DNA of 15,965 bases from an uncultured Acholeplasmataceae bacterium (GCA_937983315.1 CALKAH010000114.1:1-15965), one strand, 5' to 3'. Counted from the stretch's first letter, positions 6,298 to 14,261 are shown. Program-made: numbers and translations. Notes: generated from the sequence alone by a model not told the origin.

Positions 6298-7707
6298 TTA
6301 ACCTCTTTTCTTGATATCGGGAAGGCTCGCCGCAGCAATTGACTGACCGACGCGGCGGCTCTTTTCATCGGGTAATTCGATGGATAGATGCTTTGACAGT
6401 TCGGGGAATTCATGATTGATTAATTGATTAGCACGTTCAATCATCAGTTCTCCACCTTTTCCTGAGAGAACACGACCAAGCACGAGAACATGCTCAATGT
6501 CGTAAAATGATGCATAATAAGCTACACCATAACCGAGATAGACACCCATGGTTTCATAGATTTCTTTAGCAAGCGGATCATTATTTTCCATCATCTGTTG
6601 GACTTCTTTTAACTTCTCAGCAGGTGATAAAGATGAATCAAAAACATGTCCTCCTGCTTCTGCGAGTTTAATGATGGCATCTTGTGAGAAATACTTTACA
6701 CCACAACCGCGATCACCACTCCATTCGTCAATCATCGCCTCGTGATGATAATCGATAGGAACAAAAGCAAGTTCATTTAACCAACCCGTAATATGTCCAT
6801 CTTGATCAACATAACCGGCTGCTTCTGAAGTTCCCATGGCAATGCCCATCACACGTCCAACGTTCTTACTCATCGCACCCGCAAGTGCAGTAACATCACC
6901 GTCGTTAGCAACTTCAAGGGGAACATCTCCCATTTCATGTGCTAAATCGATGAATAGTCGTTTGACTTTTTGTTCAAATAAATCATCCGGAACTTTGATG
7001 AATAGCGATGCAACTTTAACCTCATTATCAACATAAACACCCGCTGCTGATACGCCAATACCATCAACACGAGGGAGATGGGATGCTGCTCGATCTAATG
7101 AGTCCTTTATCCCTTTTCGGTGATACTCGGGGTTATCCATCAACTTAGGATACCAAATAACTTCTTCGGAAAATACTGTTTTGCCATCGATGACAGCAGA
7201 GACCTTGCGATCTGAACCGCCTGCATCAAATCCAATACGACAACCATCTAAATGACGTCCAATGGGTTTTGTAATCTCATATGCATCGGGTAGATGATGA
7301 AAATCAGTGAGCACAATCTCAAAGGGGTGTCCATAAATACGTGTCATAAAATCAACATCGAATGCACGTAGACCTTCTTGATGATACACGCTTTTGATGT
7401 ACATGCCTAAATCTCTGGGACATGAAAGATAGACTCTAAAGCCACCTTTTGTCCAAAGCAAGGTTTTGATCAATCGTTCAACATAACGATAGTTCGCTTC
7501 GTGTTGTTGATCTTCTTCACCAAAAATCAAGGTAGAGAAGGTTGAAATTTGGCCTTGATTACGTTCTAAAGCAATCCCTATTTTTGTGGGTTTATTCGAT
7601 TTTTTCACCGCTTCTTGATAGGCGATATTCCCCAAAACAATGGGTGAAAATTGTGGATCTAAAGGTAGAGGTCTTGTGGAGCGTTGGTTAAATTGAAATG
7701 TTTTCAT
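6298..7707 (-). CDS. ROK-family sugar-kinase-like protein with N-terminal extension
   Basis: A 469-residue protein whose C-terminal two thirds follow the ROK/hexokinase fold. GFDAGGSDRK (159-168) is the N-terminal phosphate loop, ANDGD (257-261) carries the likely catalytic Asp (D259), MGTSEAAG (281-288) the second phosphate loop, and LGRVLSGKGGELM (about 420-432) the adenosine region. About 155 residues precede the kinase domain; classical ROK kinases of about 300 residues lack them and I cannot assign them a function. The usual ROK zinc motif CxCGxxGC is absent; the equivalent place reads SGDRGCGVKYFSQ. It therefore may be a kinase of an amino sugar or glycoside, or a non-catalytic sugar sensor. 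AAGGAG stands eight bases before the ATG. It is 29 bases downstream of the NAGPA gene and three bases upstream of PIG-L, so it belongs to unit C. There is no N-terminal HTH, so it is not a ROK repressor. Confidence 0.85.
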   Translation of the reverse strand: MKTFQFNQRSTRPLPLDPQFSPIVLGNIAYQEAVKKSNKPTKIGIALERNQGQISTFSTLIFGEEDQQHEANYRYVERLIKTLLWTKGGFRVYLSCPRDLGMYIKSVYHQEGLRAFDVDFMTRIYGHPFEIVLTDFHHLPDAYEITKPIGRHLDGCRIGFDAGGSDRKVSAVIDGKTVFSEEVIWYPKLMDNPEYHRKGIKDSLDRAASHLPRVDGIGVSAAGVYVDNEVKVASLFIKVPDDLFEQKVKRLFIDLAHEMGDVPLEVANDGDVTALAGAMSKNVGRVMGIAMGTSEAAGYVDQDGHITGWLNELAFVPIDYHHEAMIDEWSGDRGCGVKYFSQDAIIKLAEAGGHVFDSSLSPAEKLKEVQQMMENNDPLAKEIYETMGVYLGYGVAYYASFYDIEHVLVLGRVLSGKGGELMIERANQLINHEFPELSKHLSIELPDEKSRRVGQSIAAASLPDIKKRG

Positions 7708-7736
7708 GTCATGTACTCCTTTTATTCATCAAAAGA

Positions 7737-9299
7737 TTAATCTTTGATTTCTTCTTGTAAAAATGATTTGAGTAATTCCATAAAGCGATTGATCTCATTC
7801 GGATGAATGATGAGGACAAACTCTTCTGAGAAATCTGAATGCTTATAGTTGAGTTGATCTGCTAGTGCTCGAACTTTTATGACATATTCACCTGGTTCAA
7901 GTGAAAGTGTGAACGATTCATCATCTGATGCCAATAATGTTCCATTGACGCTCACCATATAAGATAAGCTATGAAGCACAGGATCAAATCTTAAATCACC
8001 TTGACTATCCACATAAAGATTCATGGGACGATCAAGCTTAATGCGTGGATCAGGAAATCCTACAGGGGCTGGTCTTGGGATGTGTTCACCCTTCACGATA
8101 AAGACACCATTCGTGACTGCACGTACTGTTCCATCTGATGGAGTATTTAAAATATCGTAACCTTCCTCCTCGTTGAGGAGGGCCATGGTGGAAGAACCAC
8201 CACCATCTAAATTATACGCTTTTACGGCTTCAAAATAAACCATGATTTGTGCGAGTTCATAAAGATTGACTCCATCCATACCAAGGGGCTTATTTCGTCC
8301 ATCAACAACAACGAAGAAGACTGTGCCATCAGCTTTTAAACCGATTGCAGTTCTCGGATGTTTAAACGCAGGATCGAGTCCCTTTTCAAGATAAGTAACG
8401 GGAACACCATCGGTCACGATTTCATCATAGACACCCACTGCAAAACGGACATTTTCAAAGCCACAACCAATTTTGCGTTGAACAACAACATAATCTACAT
8501 CGGTAATTAAACCATCTTCATTAAAATCTGTACCCACGATCACAAATGTATGATCAGCCACGGTGACATCGACTTCAGTCATGGAATCGAAAGCACCGCT
8601 ACCGAAATAACGTACACCATCCATTTTTGTTTCTTTCGCATCGATAATAACTTTGTTATGTGCAGACGAAATGGGTAGATCATAGTTATCAAAGTAGACC
8701 GTCACTTTATCGTTTGCAGTTGGAAGATTATTGATGCGTTCAATTGAAACTTCCTTTTTTAATGCACCATCTTCGTCATAAACTAAGAGCTGATAACCGG
8801 AATAACAAGGAACACCAAAGACTGTTGTTCCATCATCTTTAAATCCCGCAAGAGGACGTGTTGATACGACGCCAGATGCAATCACTTCAAAATTACGTAT
8901 ATATCCACCTTGAGGTTGTCCGTTTAAATTTGTGATGGATGTGTTATAGAAGTCACCATTGACACCACCAATCACTTGATAATTGGGATAGCGTTCGTGA
9001 ATATCATCCATATGTGCAAGGATGGTTCCTCTTCCCCATGAATCATGAGGTTTATAATTGTCACCAACGACAATGTTTAAATCATCATATAGGCTAACGT
9101 TTGCACCAATATAATTGATCACTTGATTTGAAGTGACTCCCTCATATTCAAGTTGTCCCACAATTTCTGTGTGACGAACACCTTCAACAAATCGTGTTTC
9201 ACGTGTCGTAATCGTGAGTCGCATGCTGGCTTGGACAGACTGTCCAACCCACATGATACTGATGATGAGTAATAAAATAAAGGATGTTATTTTTTTCAT
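7737..9299 (-). CDS. Secreted phosphodiester glycosidase (NAGPA domain)
   Basis: A 520-residue exported protein. The N-terminus MKKITSFILL..VGQSVQA is a signal peptide with likely cleavage after QA (residues 23-24). The NAGPA domain, named after N-acetylglucosamine-1-phosphodiester alpha-N-acetylglucosaminidase, spans about 80-405 with GGVNGDFYN (111-119), PRTAIG (315-320), VVDGR (332-335) and NLDGGGSSTM (363-372), the last being the most conserved family motif. Family members release GlcNAc from phosphodiester-linked glycoconjugates. An insert contains an EF-hand-like calcium loop, DFNEDGLITDVD (258-269). The C-terminus, about 410-500, is a beta-rich FN3-like domain. No LPxTG or lipobox is present, so the protein is free or loosely attached. 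The frame opens ten codons earlier at 9329, but a perfect AGGAGG six bases before 9299 and the signal peptide decide for 9299. It follows the lipoprotein gene by ten bases. Confidence 0.9.
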   Translation of the reverse strand: MKKITSFILLLIISIMWVGQSVQASMRLTITTRETRFVEGVRHTEIVGQLEYEGVTSNQVINYIGANVSLYDDLNIVVGDNYKPHDSWGRGTILAHMDDIHERYPNYQVIGGVNGDFYNTSITNLNGQPQGGYIRNFEVIASGVVSTRPLAGFKDDGTTVFGVPCYSGYQLLVYDEDGALKKEVSIERINNLPTANDKVTVYFDNYDLPISSAHNKVIIDAKETKMDGVRYFGSGAFDSMTEVDVTVADHTFVIVGTDFNEDGLITDVDYVVVQRKIGCGFENVRFAVGVYDEIVTDGVPVTYLEKGLDPAFKHPRTAIGLKADGTVFFVVVDGRNKPLGMDGVNLYELAQIMVYFEAVKAYNLDGGGSSTMALLNEEEGYDILNTPSDGTVRAVTNGVFIVKGEHIPRPAPVGFPDPRIKLDRPMNLYVDSQGDLRFDPVLHSLSYMVSVNGTLLASDDESFTLSLEPGEYVIKVRALADQLNYKHSDFSEEFVLIIHPNEINRFMELLKSFLQEEIKD

Positions 9300-9305
9300 G
9301 GTGTA

Positions 9306-9311
9306 CCTCCT
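9306..9311 (-). promoter_or_regulatory. Ribosome binding site deciding the NAGPA start
   Basis: AGGAGG on the minus strand lies six bases before the ATG at 9299 and overlaps the stop of the upstream lipoprotein gene. It excludes the longer in-frame start at 9329, which would lie inside that gene. Confidence 0.8.
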
Positions 9312-9954
9312 AAACCGTTGGTAGCGCAACGTCGGTTTGACCGATCGCTGTGATTGTCATGGTGAATTGATACATGACTTCTCCAACTGTTACATTAAAA
9401 ATGATCTGGCTAAAGTGCGTATCACCTACGACGAGTTCAAGATTCGAGACTGTGCTTCCTGGAAACTCAGATTGGAAAAAGAGAGCAACATCATCATTGT
9501 AGTCTGCATTTAAGAAATACTTTCCACTGACTTCTTGGAACCATGAAGCTTCAAGGTCGTTAAAAAAGTGGAAGGATTGGCCTTGTGAGCTTTGATTGAC
9601 TGTTTCTTTTCTGTATCCCTCACCAACTGGAAAATAGTGATCAACTTGTGTACCATTTTTTTGATAGAAATGCGTTTGGTCATCCATCATAAAGGATGAC
9701 TTATCATCATCGACTTTCATCTCAATTTCATAAACAGTTGCAAACTGTTGAATCGTGACGATCAATGTATAATTGTCTAAATCTTCCATCGCATCAAACG
9801 TCTTTTCAAAATCAGTTTTCACATCAATCTTTTCACATACACCATCAACTAAGATTTCATCATCAGCACACGTGATGATGGTAGGTTCTTCTTGTTGGCA
9901 AGATGCAAAGACAAAAAGGGTAATCAGTAATATAACATATGCTATTTTTTTCAA
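9310..9954 (-). CDS. Small lipoprotein of unknown function
   Basis: I do not recognise this protein. It has a Lys-Lys N-terminus, a hydrophobic stretch and a lipobox-like FAS-C, so it should be a lipoprotein anchored through that Cys on the outer face of the membrane. The mature part begins with a two-cysteine segment (CADDEILVDGVC), a motif I associate with lipoproteins of Acholeplasma-like and related bacteria from memory. The rest is acidic and probably beta-rich, with no catalytic motif. An in-frame ATG at 9960 leaves only three bases after AAGGAG, whereas TTG at 9954 leaves nine and gives the typical MKKIAYVILL start, so 9954 is preferred; the difference is two residues. It is first in unit C, ten bases before the NAGPA gene, so it may bind or present the substrate of that secreted enzyme (inference). 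Confidence 0.8.
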   Translation of the reverse strand: MKKIAYVILLITLFVFASCQQEEPTIITCADDEILVDGVCEKIDVKTDFEKTFDAMEDLDNYTLIVTIQQFATVYEIEMKVDDDKSSFMMDDQTHFYQKNGTQVDHYFPVGEGYRKETVNQSSQGQSFHFFNDLEASWFQEVSGKYFLNADYNDDVALFFQSEFPGSTVSNLELVVGDTHFSQIIFNVTVGEVMYQFTMTITAIGQTDVALPTV

Positions 9955-9994
9955 TGCCATCCACTCCTTCTGTGACGGGTAACGTATACCTTAC

Positions 9995-10011
9995 ACTATT
10001 ATTTTAATAGT
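9995..10011. promoter_or_regulatory. 17-base perfect palindrome upstream of the lipoprotein operon
   Basis: ACTATTA-TTT-TAATAGT is a perfect inverted repeat with seven-base arms, centred about 45 bases before the start codon of the first gene of unit C. It overlaps the place where a -10 box is expected (candidate TATTAA or TAAAAT on the minus strand, with TTGAAA at 10034-10029 as a possible but badly spaced -35). It fits an operator for a dimeric regulator. It is AT-only at the centre and too weak to act as a terminator. Confidence 0.4.
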
Positions 10012-10060
10012 TCATGGGCGTAAATAACTTTCAATAAGTGTAAATATCAAAACTCGCAAC

Positions 10061-10093
10061 GAAAAGAAAAACCACAAGTGTCAACTTATGGTT
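10061..10093 (-). terminator. Rho-independent terminator of the channel operon
   Basis: On the minus strand AACCATAAG pairs with CTTGTGGTT (nine pairs, one U-G) around the loop TTGACA, followed by TTTCTTTT. It lies 15 bases after the stop of the CASTOR/POLLUX-like gene and closes unit B. Confidence 0.85.
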
Positions 10094-10107
10094 TATTAAA
10101 ACATGAT

Positions 10108-11886
10108 TTATTTACAAATCATAATCAGATAATCATCGGGTTCAATGATGATACGTTTGGGTTCATCGAGGTTGCCTTTAAAGATTTGAAGGTGTTGATC
10201 ACGAATGATACCTATGAGTAGATAATCCTCATCACCACTTCGATAAAAGGAGTAAATGGCTTCAGCGGGATTCGCAAACGATAATGGAAGTGATGACCGA
10301 ATGACGTGTTTTGCTTGATATGCATAGACTTCATAGGTTTGTGTGTTCGTATCTTCTGCATCATAGGTCAACAAATCAATGAAGAGATCATAGAGATGAC
10401 GATTCTTTGAAAGCTGAGTCATCAACCGACTGATGTATTCATTAGATATGATCGTGTTTTGAACATTGTAACTTTGAGCAATATCAAAATGTCTTGGATC
10501 AAGCAGCTCGATAATGATCTCTGCATGATGCTTTTTAGCAAGCTCTTGTGTCATCAAAAGAGTCACAAGCACATCAGAGTCATATTCATCGGGTGATAGA
10601 TCATCCGCAGATAAGATTAGAATATGATCAATTTTTTCTAATCTATCTGTTGTTTCTTGAATAACTTGAGCATCATTCGATTCGATCATTGTCACATGAA
10701 TTTTCGTGCTATTTTCTTTTTCATAAAGCGAAATAGAATCTAAGATATAGGGAAGTTTATGGTTCTTTCCAAAAATGACAATATGCTTATCATGATATCT
10801 AGATTGATCTCTAATTTCTAATTTTATGTACGATGATAAAGGTGTAGCACGTAAGCTATCAATGTCTGATTTGGATGATGATAATACATAAAGTAAATCA
10901 TGATGTGTATAGATGGGAATGGCTTTATTGTGCGTTTCCATGAATGTCTTTGGATCTGTGAAAGGCACTGTATAGAACTCTGCACCTTCAAAAGATAAGA
11001 GTTCATGATAAACTTGATTGAGTTCCGGCATCAGTAATGTTTGAGCGATCAAACGTCCCATAAGTTCATCGGGTAGAAGCGGTAATATCTGGTCACTTCG
11101 TTTGGCATTTTTAGCAATATAATCGTTGATTAAACCAACAGATTTTCTTTCTTTAACTTCTACTAAAATCGTTTGATTTTCGCTTATGTTTAAATTCGAA
11201 ACGAGCATCAACGTTTTCATGGCAAGCATATCGGTATGCGATGTGCTTTGATCTTTATTTTCATCTGCTAAAATAATGATGGCTTTCGCTTGTTCGATAC
11301 ACACGCCCATCAAATCACTTTTCGCAAAGACCTCACCTTGTCTCACAATGATGTTGAGTTTTTTCTGTTTTTGACGACCAAAAAGCTTTCTTGAAATGGC
11401 ATCTTCAATCATCTCTTTTGGATGTTGAGATAAGATGACAACCGTTGTTGTTTCATCATCATAACGATAATCAGCAATCAGTTCAAGACCTTTATAATTC
11501 CAGTTTAACATCACGATATGATCAGCAAGATAGAGTTTATTTTTACCTTCTTTTGCTGTTTCAATAATCGATGAAAAAAGATTTCCCACATAACCGATGA
11601 TGCCACCCGTGAACGTAATCATGGATATCAAAATGACGATAATAGACATGATTCGTATCGCATAAGGAACTGTTGGATCGTAAAAGCCTGGTTCAAGCAT
11701 CCATGTAATACCCGATTCCCATAATGCTTTCACGATACTGCCATACTGACCAGGAGCAATCACATAGGCGAGTAAAGATGAGATAAACCATAACAAGATG
11801 TTAAACATGACGATCATGATGAGCAAAATACCGCGAGCATTTTGATCACGTTTTATACTTAGCCATTGTCTGAATGACTTTGACAT
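10108..11886 (-). CDS. CASTOR/POLLUX-like ion channel with two RCK domains
   Basis: A 592-residue membrane protein resembling bacterial relatives of the plant CASTOR/POLLUX(DMI1) channels. One transmembrane helix spans about 18-43. A pore helix and filter-like segment follow (WESGITWMLEPG, 56-67), then a second helix at about 74-107. The cytoplasmic part has a first RCK/TrkA-N-like domain beginning at DHIVMLNWNYKG (122-133) and a second from about residue 365 (IVIFGKNHKLPYILD). The filter lacks the K+ channel TVGYG signature, so selectivity is uncertain; plant relatives conduct Ca2+ or K+. Ligand binding to RCK domains usually gates the pore. AAGGAG lies seven bases before the ATG. It is last in unit B, 17 bases after the MscS gene, which suggests a shared role in osmotic or ionic homeostasis. 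Family assignment is from remembered sequence patterns; ion selectivity and ligand are unknown. Confidence 0.85.
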   Translation of the reverse strand: MSKSFRQWLSIKRDQNARGILLIMIVMFNILLWFISSLLAYVIAPGQYGSIVKALWESGITWMLEPGFYDPTVPYAIRIMSIIVILISMITFTGGIIGYVGNLFSSIIETAKEGKNKLYLADHIVMLNWNYKGLELIADYRYDDETTTVVILSQHPKEMIEDAISRKLFGRQKQKKLNIIVRQGEVFAKSDLMGVCIEQAKAIIILADENKDQSTSHTDMLAMKTLMLVSNLNISENQTILVEVKERKSVGLINDYIAKNAKRSDQILPLLPDELMGRLIAQTLLMPELNQVYHELLSFEGAEFYTVPFTDPKTFMETHNKAIPIYTHHDLLYVLSSSKSDIDSLRATPLSSYIKLEIRDQSRYHDKHIVIFGKNHKLPYILDSISLYEKENSTKIHVTMIESNDAQVIQETTDRLEKIDHILILSADDLSPDEYDSDVLVTLLMTQELAKKHHAEIIIELLDPRHFDIAQSYNVQNTIISNEYISRLMTQLSKNRHLYDLFIDLLTYDAEDTNTQTYEVYAYQAKHVIRSSLPLSFANPAEAIYSFYRSGDEDYLLIGIIRDQHLQIFKGNLDEPKRIIIEPDDYLIMICK

Positions 11887-11903
11887 ATCTTCACTCCTTA
11901 TCC

Positions 11904-12860
11904 TTATTCTTTCTTGTTATCTTTCGCTTCATGAACAACAACTTGTGGGAATGGAATGTTAATCTTTTCTTGATCAAAGATCAGTTTGAGTTCCCGGTTG
12001 AGCGCACGTCTAACTTTGTTTCGATTGATTTCTTCACACTTTGCTGTCACTCTCATGACAACCGATGAATCAGCAAGTTGATCGACACCTACATAAAATG
12101 GGCCTTCTACGATTTCCGGAATTTGTTTTTTGATGTTTGGTAAATGCTTTTTAATGGTATCTTCAACCTTGGCTAAATCAGCCTCATATTCAACAGAAAT
12201 ATCGGAGATAGCAACCGATAATTCCACCGATGTATTGATAATACCGCGAATGTCTGAGTTATTAATGATGAGGACGTCTCCATTTAAATCTTCAATCTTC
12301 GTCGTTCTTATACCAATCTCACGGACAATACCTCTTCTGCTATTGATTTCAACGATATCACCTACAACGAATTGGCGTTCAAAGATGATGAATAATCCTG
12401 CTAAGATATCTTCAATTAAACTTTGTGCTCCAAAAGATAATGCAAGACCAATGATTCCAGCACCAGCAAGGAGGGTTGGTGTATCAACACCCCATGCAGA
12501 TAAAATCAAGAATGCTGCAATAATGAAACTTGTATATCGTATCACCGAGGACATGAGTTTTCCAACGGTTTCACCGCGGTGGCCTTTTCGTGTGAGCAGA
12601 TTAACCAAGAAAAGAAAGAGTTGGTTTAAAATCCACACGAACACCAAAATGGTGATACTTTCTAGTATAGTCACATAATGATTTTGAAGAAATCGAACAA
12701 TGTTAAAAAACTTACCAATGGAATTGCTGATGATGGCTGAAAACGTCGTCCCCGGGAAAAGAACATCCGCTAAACTTCCTAATAAGATTAGAATAACGAT
12801 GACACATGAGATGACGATAACTCTCACTTTTTCTTGTTTACTGCGGTCTCTAAAGTTCAT
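11904..12860 (-). CDS. MscS-family mechanosensitive channel
   Basis: A 318-residue small-conductance mechanosensitive channel that releases solutes when membrane tension rises. Three hydrophobic segments (about 11-35, 63-89 and 105-124) precede the pore-lining TM3, which has the characteristic Gly/Ala pattern GAGIIGLALSFGAQSLIEDI (133-152). The cytoplasmic beta domain then begins with FVVGDIVEINSRRGIVREIG. The last third is the alpha/beta vestibule. The reading frame also opens at a GTG at 12869, but AAGGAG at 12874-12869 is placed eight bases before the ATG at 12860, and the GTG lies inside that site, so 12860 is the start. The upstream FN3-like gene ends at 12866, five bases away, and the ribosome binding site lies across its last codons and stop, indicating coupling. 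It is encoded with a second, unrelated channel, which is unusual. Confidence 0.93.
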   Translation of the reverse strand: MNFRDRSKQEKVRVIVISCVIVILILLGSLADVLFPGTTFSAIISNSIGKFFNIVRFLQNHYVTILESITILVFVWILNQLFLFLVNLLTRKGHRGETVGKLMSSVIRYTSFIIAAFLILSAWGVDTPTLLAGAGIIGLALSFGAQSLIEDILAGLFIIFERQFVVGDIVEINSRRGIVREIGIRTTKIEDLNGDVLIINNSDIRGIINTSVELSVAISDISVEYEADLAKVEDTIKKHLPNIKKQIPEIVEGPFYVGVDQLADSSVVMRVTAKCEEINRNKVRRALNRELKLIFDQEKINIPFPQVVVHEAKDNKKE

Positions 12861-12865
12861 AGATT

Positions 12866-14146
12866 TCACTCCTTGTGATAGATTTCATCATGAATGACAT
12901 GACGGATGATATAGTGTTGTTCATTACGTATCCCGATGACGATGCGATAGCTCATCACATCAGGAATGAGAATGGTGAATTGAACGGATTTACTGTTGAT
13001 ACCCGGAGTAAAACTGAAAGTTTCTGAACCCATCCATATGGGTTGTTCTCCTGATACATCATAAATCTCAACATAGGGAATTTGGAAATGATGAGAGGGA
13101 TCAACGACGGTAATACTTACCTCGAAATACATCAGTTGTTCATTGATCTCATAGGTGACTTGATAGTCACTTAATGTTACAACCTCTTCTTCAAGAAGTG
13201 TAACACTCTCTTCCCTCAATGTGCTTGGATTGATATAAGTTGCAACAACAAGAATACGATAGGTTGTTTGAGCCTTCAAGTCTGTTAAGAAAATATCGTG
13301 TTCATAACCTTCGATGTCATCAGAATGAATGGTTTGTGAATAACGCTTTTGACTACCTTCATAAACATCAATCGCATACTTCACACGAACTGAATCCTCA
13401 CCGCTATGATAAAGCGTTAAATCAATTTGATTTTGGTCAACGCGATCAAGATAAACAGAACTGTATAAGTTAAAGGGCGGTGTTACCCACATCTCATCAA
13501 GAATGATAGGTCCTTCTAAAGTCATTGCTTCTAAGTAGAGATGTGTTCTACTAAAGAGATGAAAGATCTCAACGGTCTCTCGATCACTGGTAATGAGGAC
13601 GGACTGATAGAAAGGTTGGTCTTCATAGGTATAACCATAGTAGAGCGTGACCGATTGATAAATGGATTCTGGATCTCGAACAAGGACATCAATCTCATAT
13701 GCAGGTTCCATCTGATCACCAACAGGTCGATACCCTAAAATCGATCCTCCCGGTGAGTCTTTTGTTCGAATGACTCGGGTATCTAATCGTTCTTGACCAA
13801 ATCCTTTATTGCCATAGATACTTAACCGGTAATCCGTATTTGACCTTAATCCTTCAAAATAACCACTCGATTCACCAAGATCAATCGATACTTCTTTTCG
13901 ATCGAGCTGACTTTCTAAGACGACCATGAGTGAGTCAAGTTGAAGTGCTTGATCATGATCTGTGACCGACACTTGATAAGTAATGATATCGATCAATCCT
14001 TCAGCTTTAATAATTTTCGCTTCAGGGCTTTTTGGTACAAAAAGTGTAACAGCAACAATCACTGCTGCTGTAACAATAAAAGAAGACAACCATGTCTTAA
14101 CGATTTCGTATTGACTTTTCTTTAAGCGACGTCTTGATGCATGCAT
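12866..14146 (-). CDS. Single-pass membrane protein with FN3-like extracytoplasmic repeats
   Basis: I do not recognise a named family for this 426-residue protein. A basic N-terminus (RRRLKK) is followed by one hydrophobic helix at about 17-37 with no cleavage motif, so it should be a type II membrane anchor with the bulk outside the cell. The outside part seems to consist of about four beta-rich units of roughly 90 residues. Two contain the fibronectin type III-like pattern GLRSNTDYRLSI (99-110) and LKAQTTYRILVVATY (about 292-306). No enzyme motif is seen. GGTGA four bases before 14146 supports the start; a second, out-of-frame ATG is at 14142. A good promoter at 14240-14212 makes it the first gene of unit B, before the two channels. 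An accessory or envelope-sensing role for the channels is possible but is inference. Confidence 0.78.
   Translation of the reverse strand: MHASRRRLKKSQYEIVKTWLSSFIVTAAVIVAVTLFVPKSPEAKIIKAEGLIDIITYQVSVTDHDQALQLDSLMVVLESQLDRKEVSIDLGESSGYFEGLRSNTDYRLSIYGNKGFGQERLDTRVIRTKDSPGGSILGYRPVGDQMEPAYEIDVLVRDPESIYQSVTLYYGYTYEDQPFYQSVLITSDRETVEIFHLFSRTHLYLEAMTLEGPIILDEMWVTPPFNLYSSVYLDRVDQNQIDLTLYHSGEDSVRVKYAIDVYEGSQKRYSQTIHSDDIEGYEHDIFLTDLKAQTTYRILVVATYINPSTLREESVTLLEEEVVTLSDYQVTYEINEQLMYFEVSITVVDPSHHFQIPYVEIYDVSGEQPIWMGSETFSFTPGINSKSVQFTILIPDVMSYRIVIGIRNEQHYIIRHVIHDEIYHKE
12869..12874 (-). promoter_or_regulatory. Ribosome binding site deciding the MscS start
   Basis: AAGGAG on the minus strand lies eight bases before ATG 12860 and includes the G of the alternative GTG start at 12869, which therefore cannot use it. 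Confidence 0.75.
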
Positions 14147-14211
14147 GTGTTCACCAACACCTCAATTCAAGAGCGTGTCATCGTGATGCCATCTTGGTGC
14201 CATTTGCTTAT

Positions 14212-14240
14212 ATTATACGCCAATTGAGGACGTATGTTCA
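14212..14240 (-). promoter_or_regulatory. Sigma-A type promoter of the channel operon
   Basis: On the minus strand TGAACA (14240-14235, four of six matches to TTGACA) is followed after exactly 17 bases by a perfect TATAAT (14217-14212). It leaves a leader of about 60 bases before the start at 14146. It lies after the terminator of the Nudix gene, so it starts unit B. Confidence 0.75.
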
Positions 14241-14261
14241 CTCTTTATTTCATATCAATCA

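Noticed and set aside
8493..8528. Dockerin domain in the NAGPA protein
   Set aside because: Only one calcium loop is present and it lies inside the catalytic domain; a dockerin needs two loops in a terminal module.
12130..12678. 182-codon open frame on the plus strand
   Set aside because: It lies wholly antisense to the MscS gene, has no ribosome binding site, and its translation shows no recognisable domain; the MscS motifs on the other strand are unmistakable.
14160..14229. Eight-base inverted repeat CCTCAATT / AATTGAGG around the unit B promoter
   Set aside because: The arms are about 54 bases apart and one lies upstream of the transcription start, so they cannot form an RNA hairpin; probably chance, with low operator likelihood.
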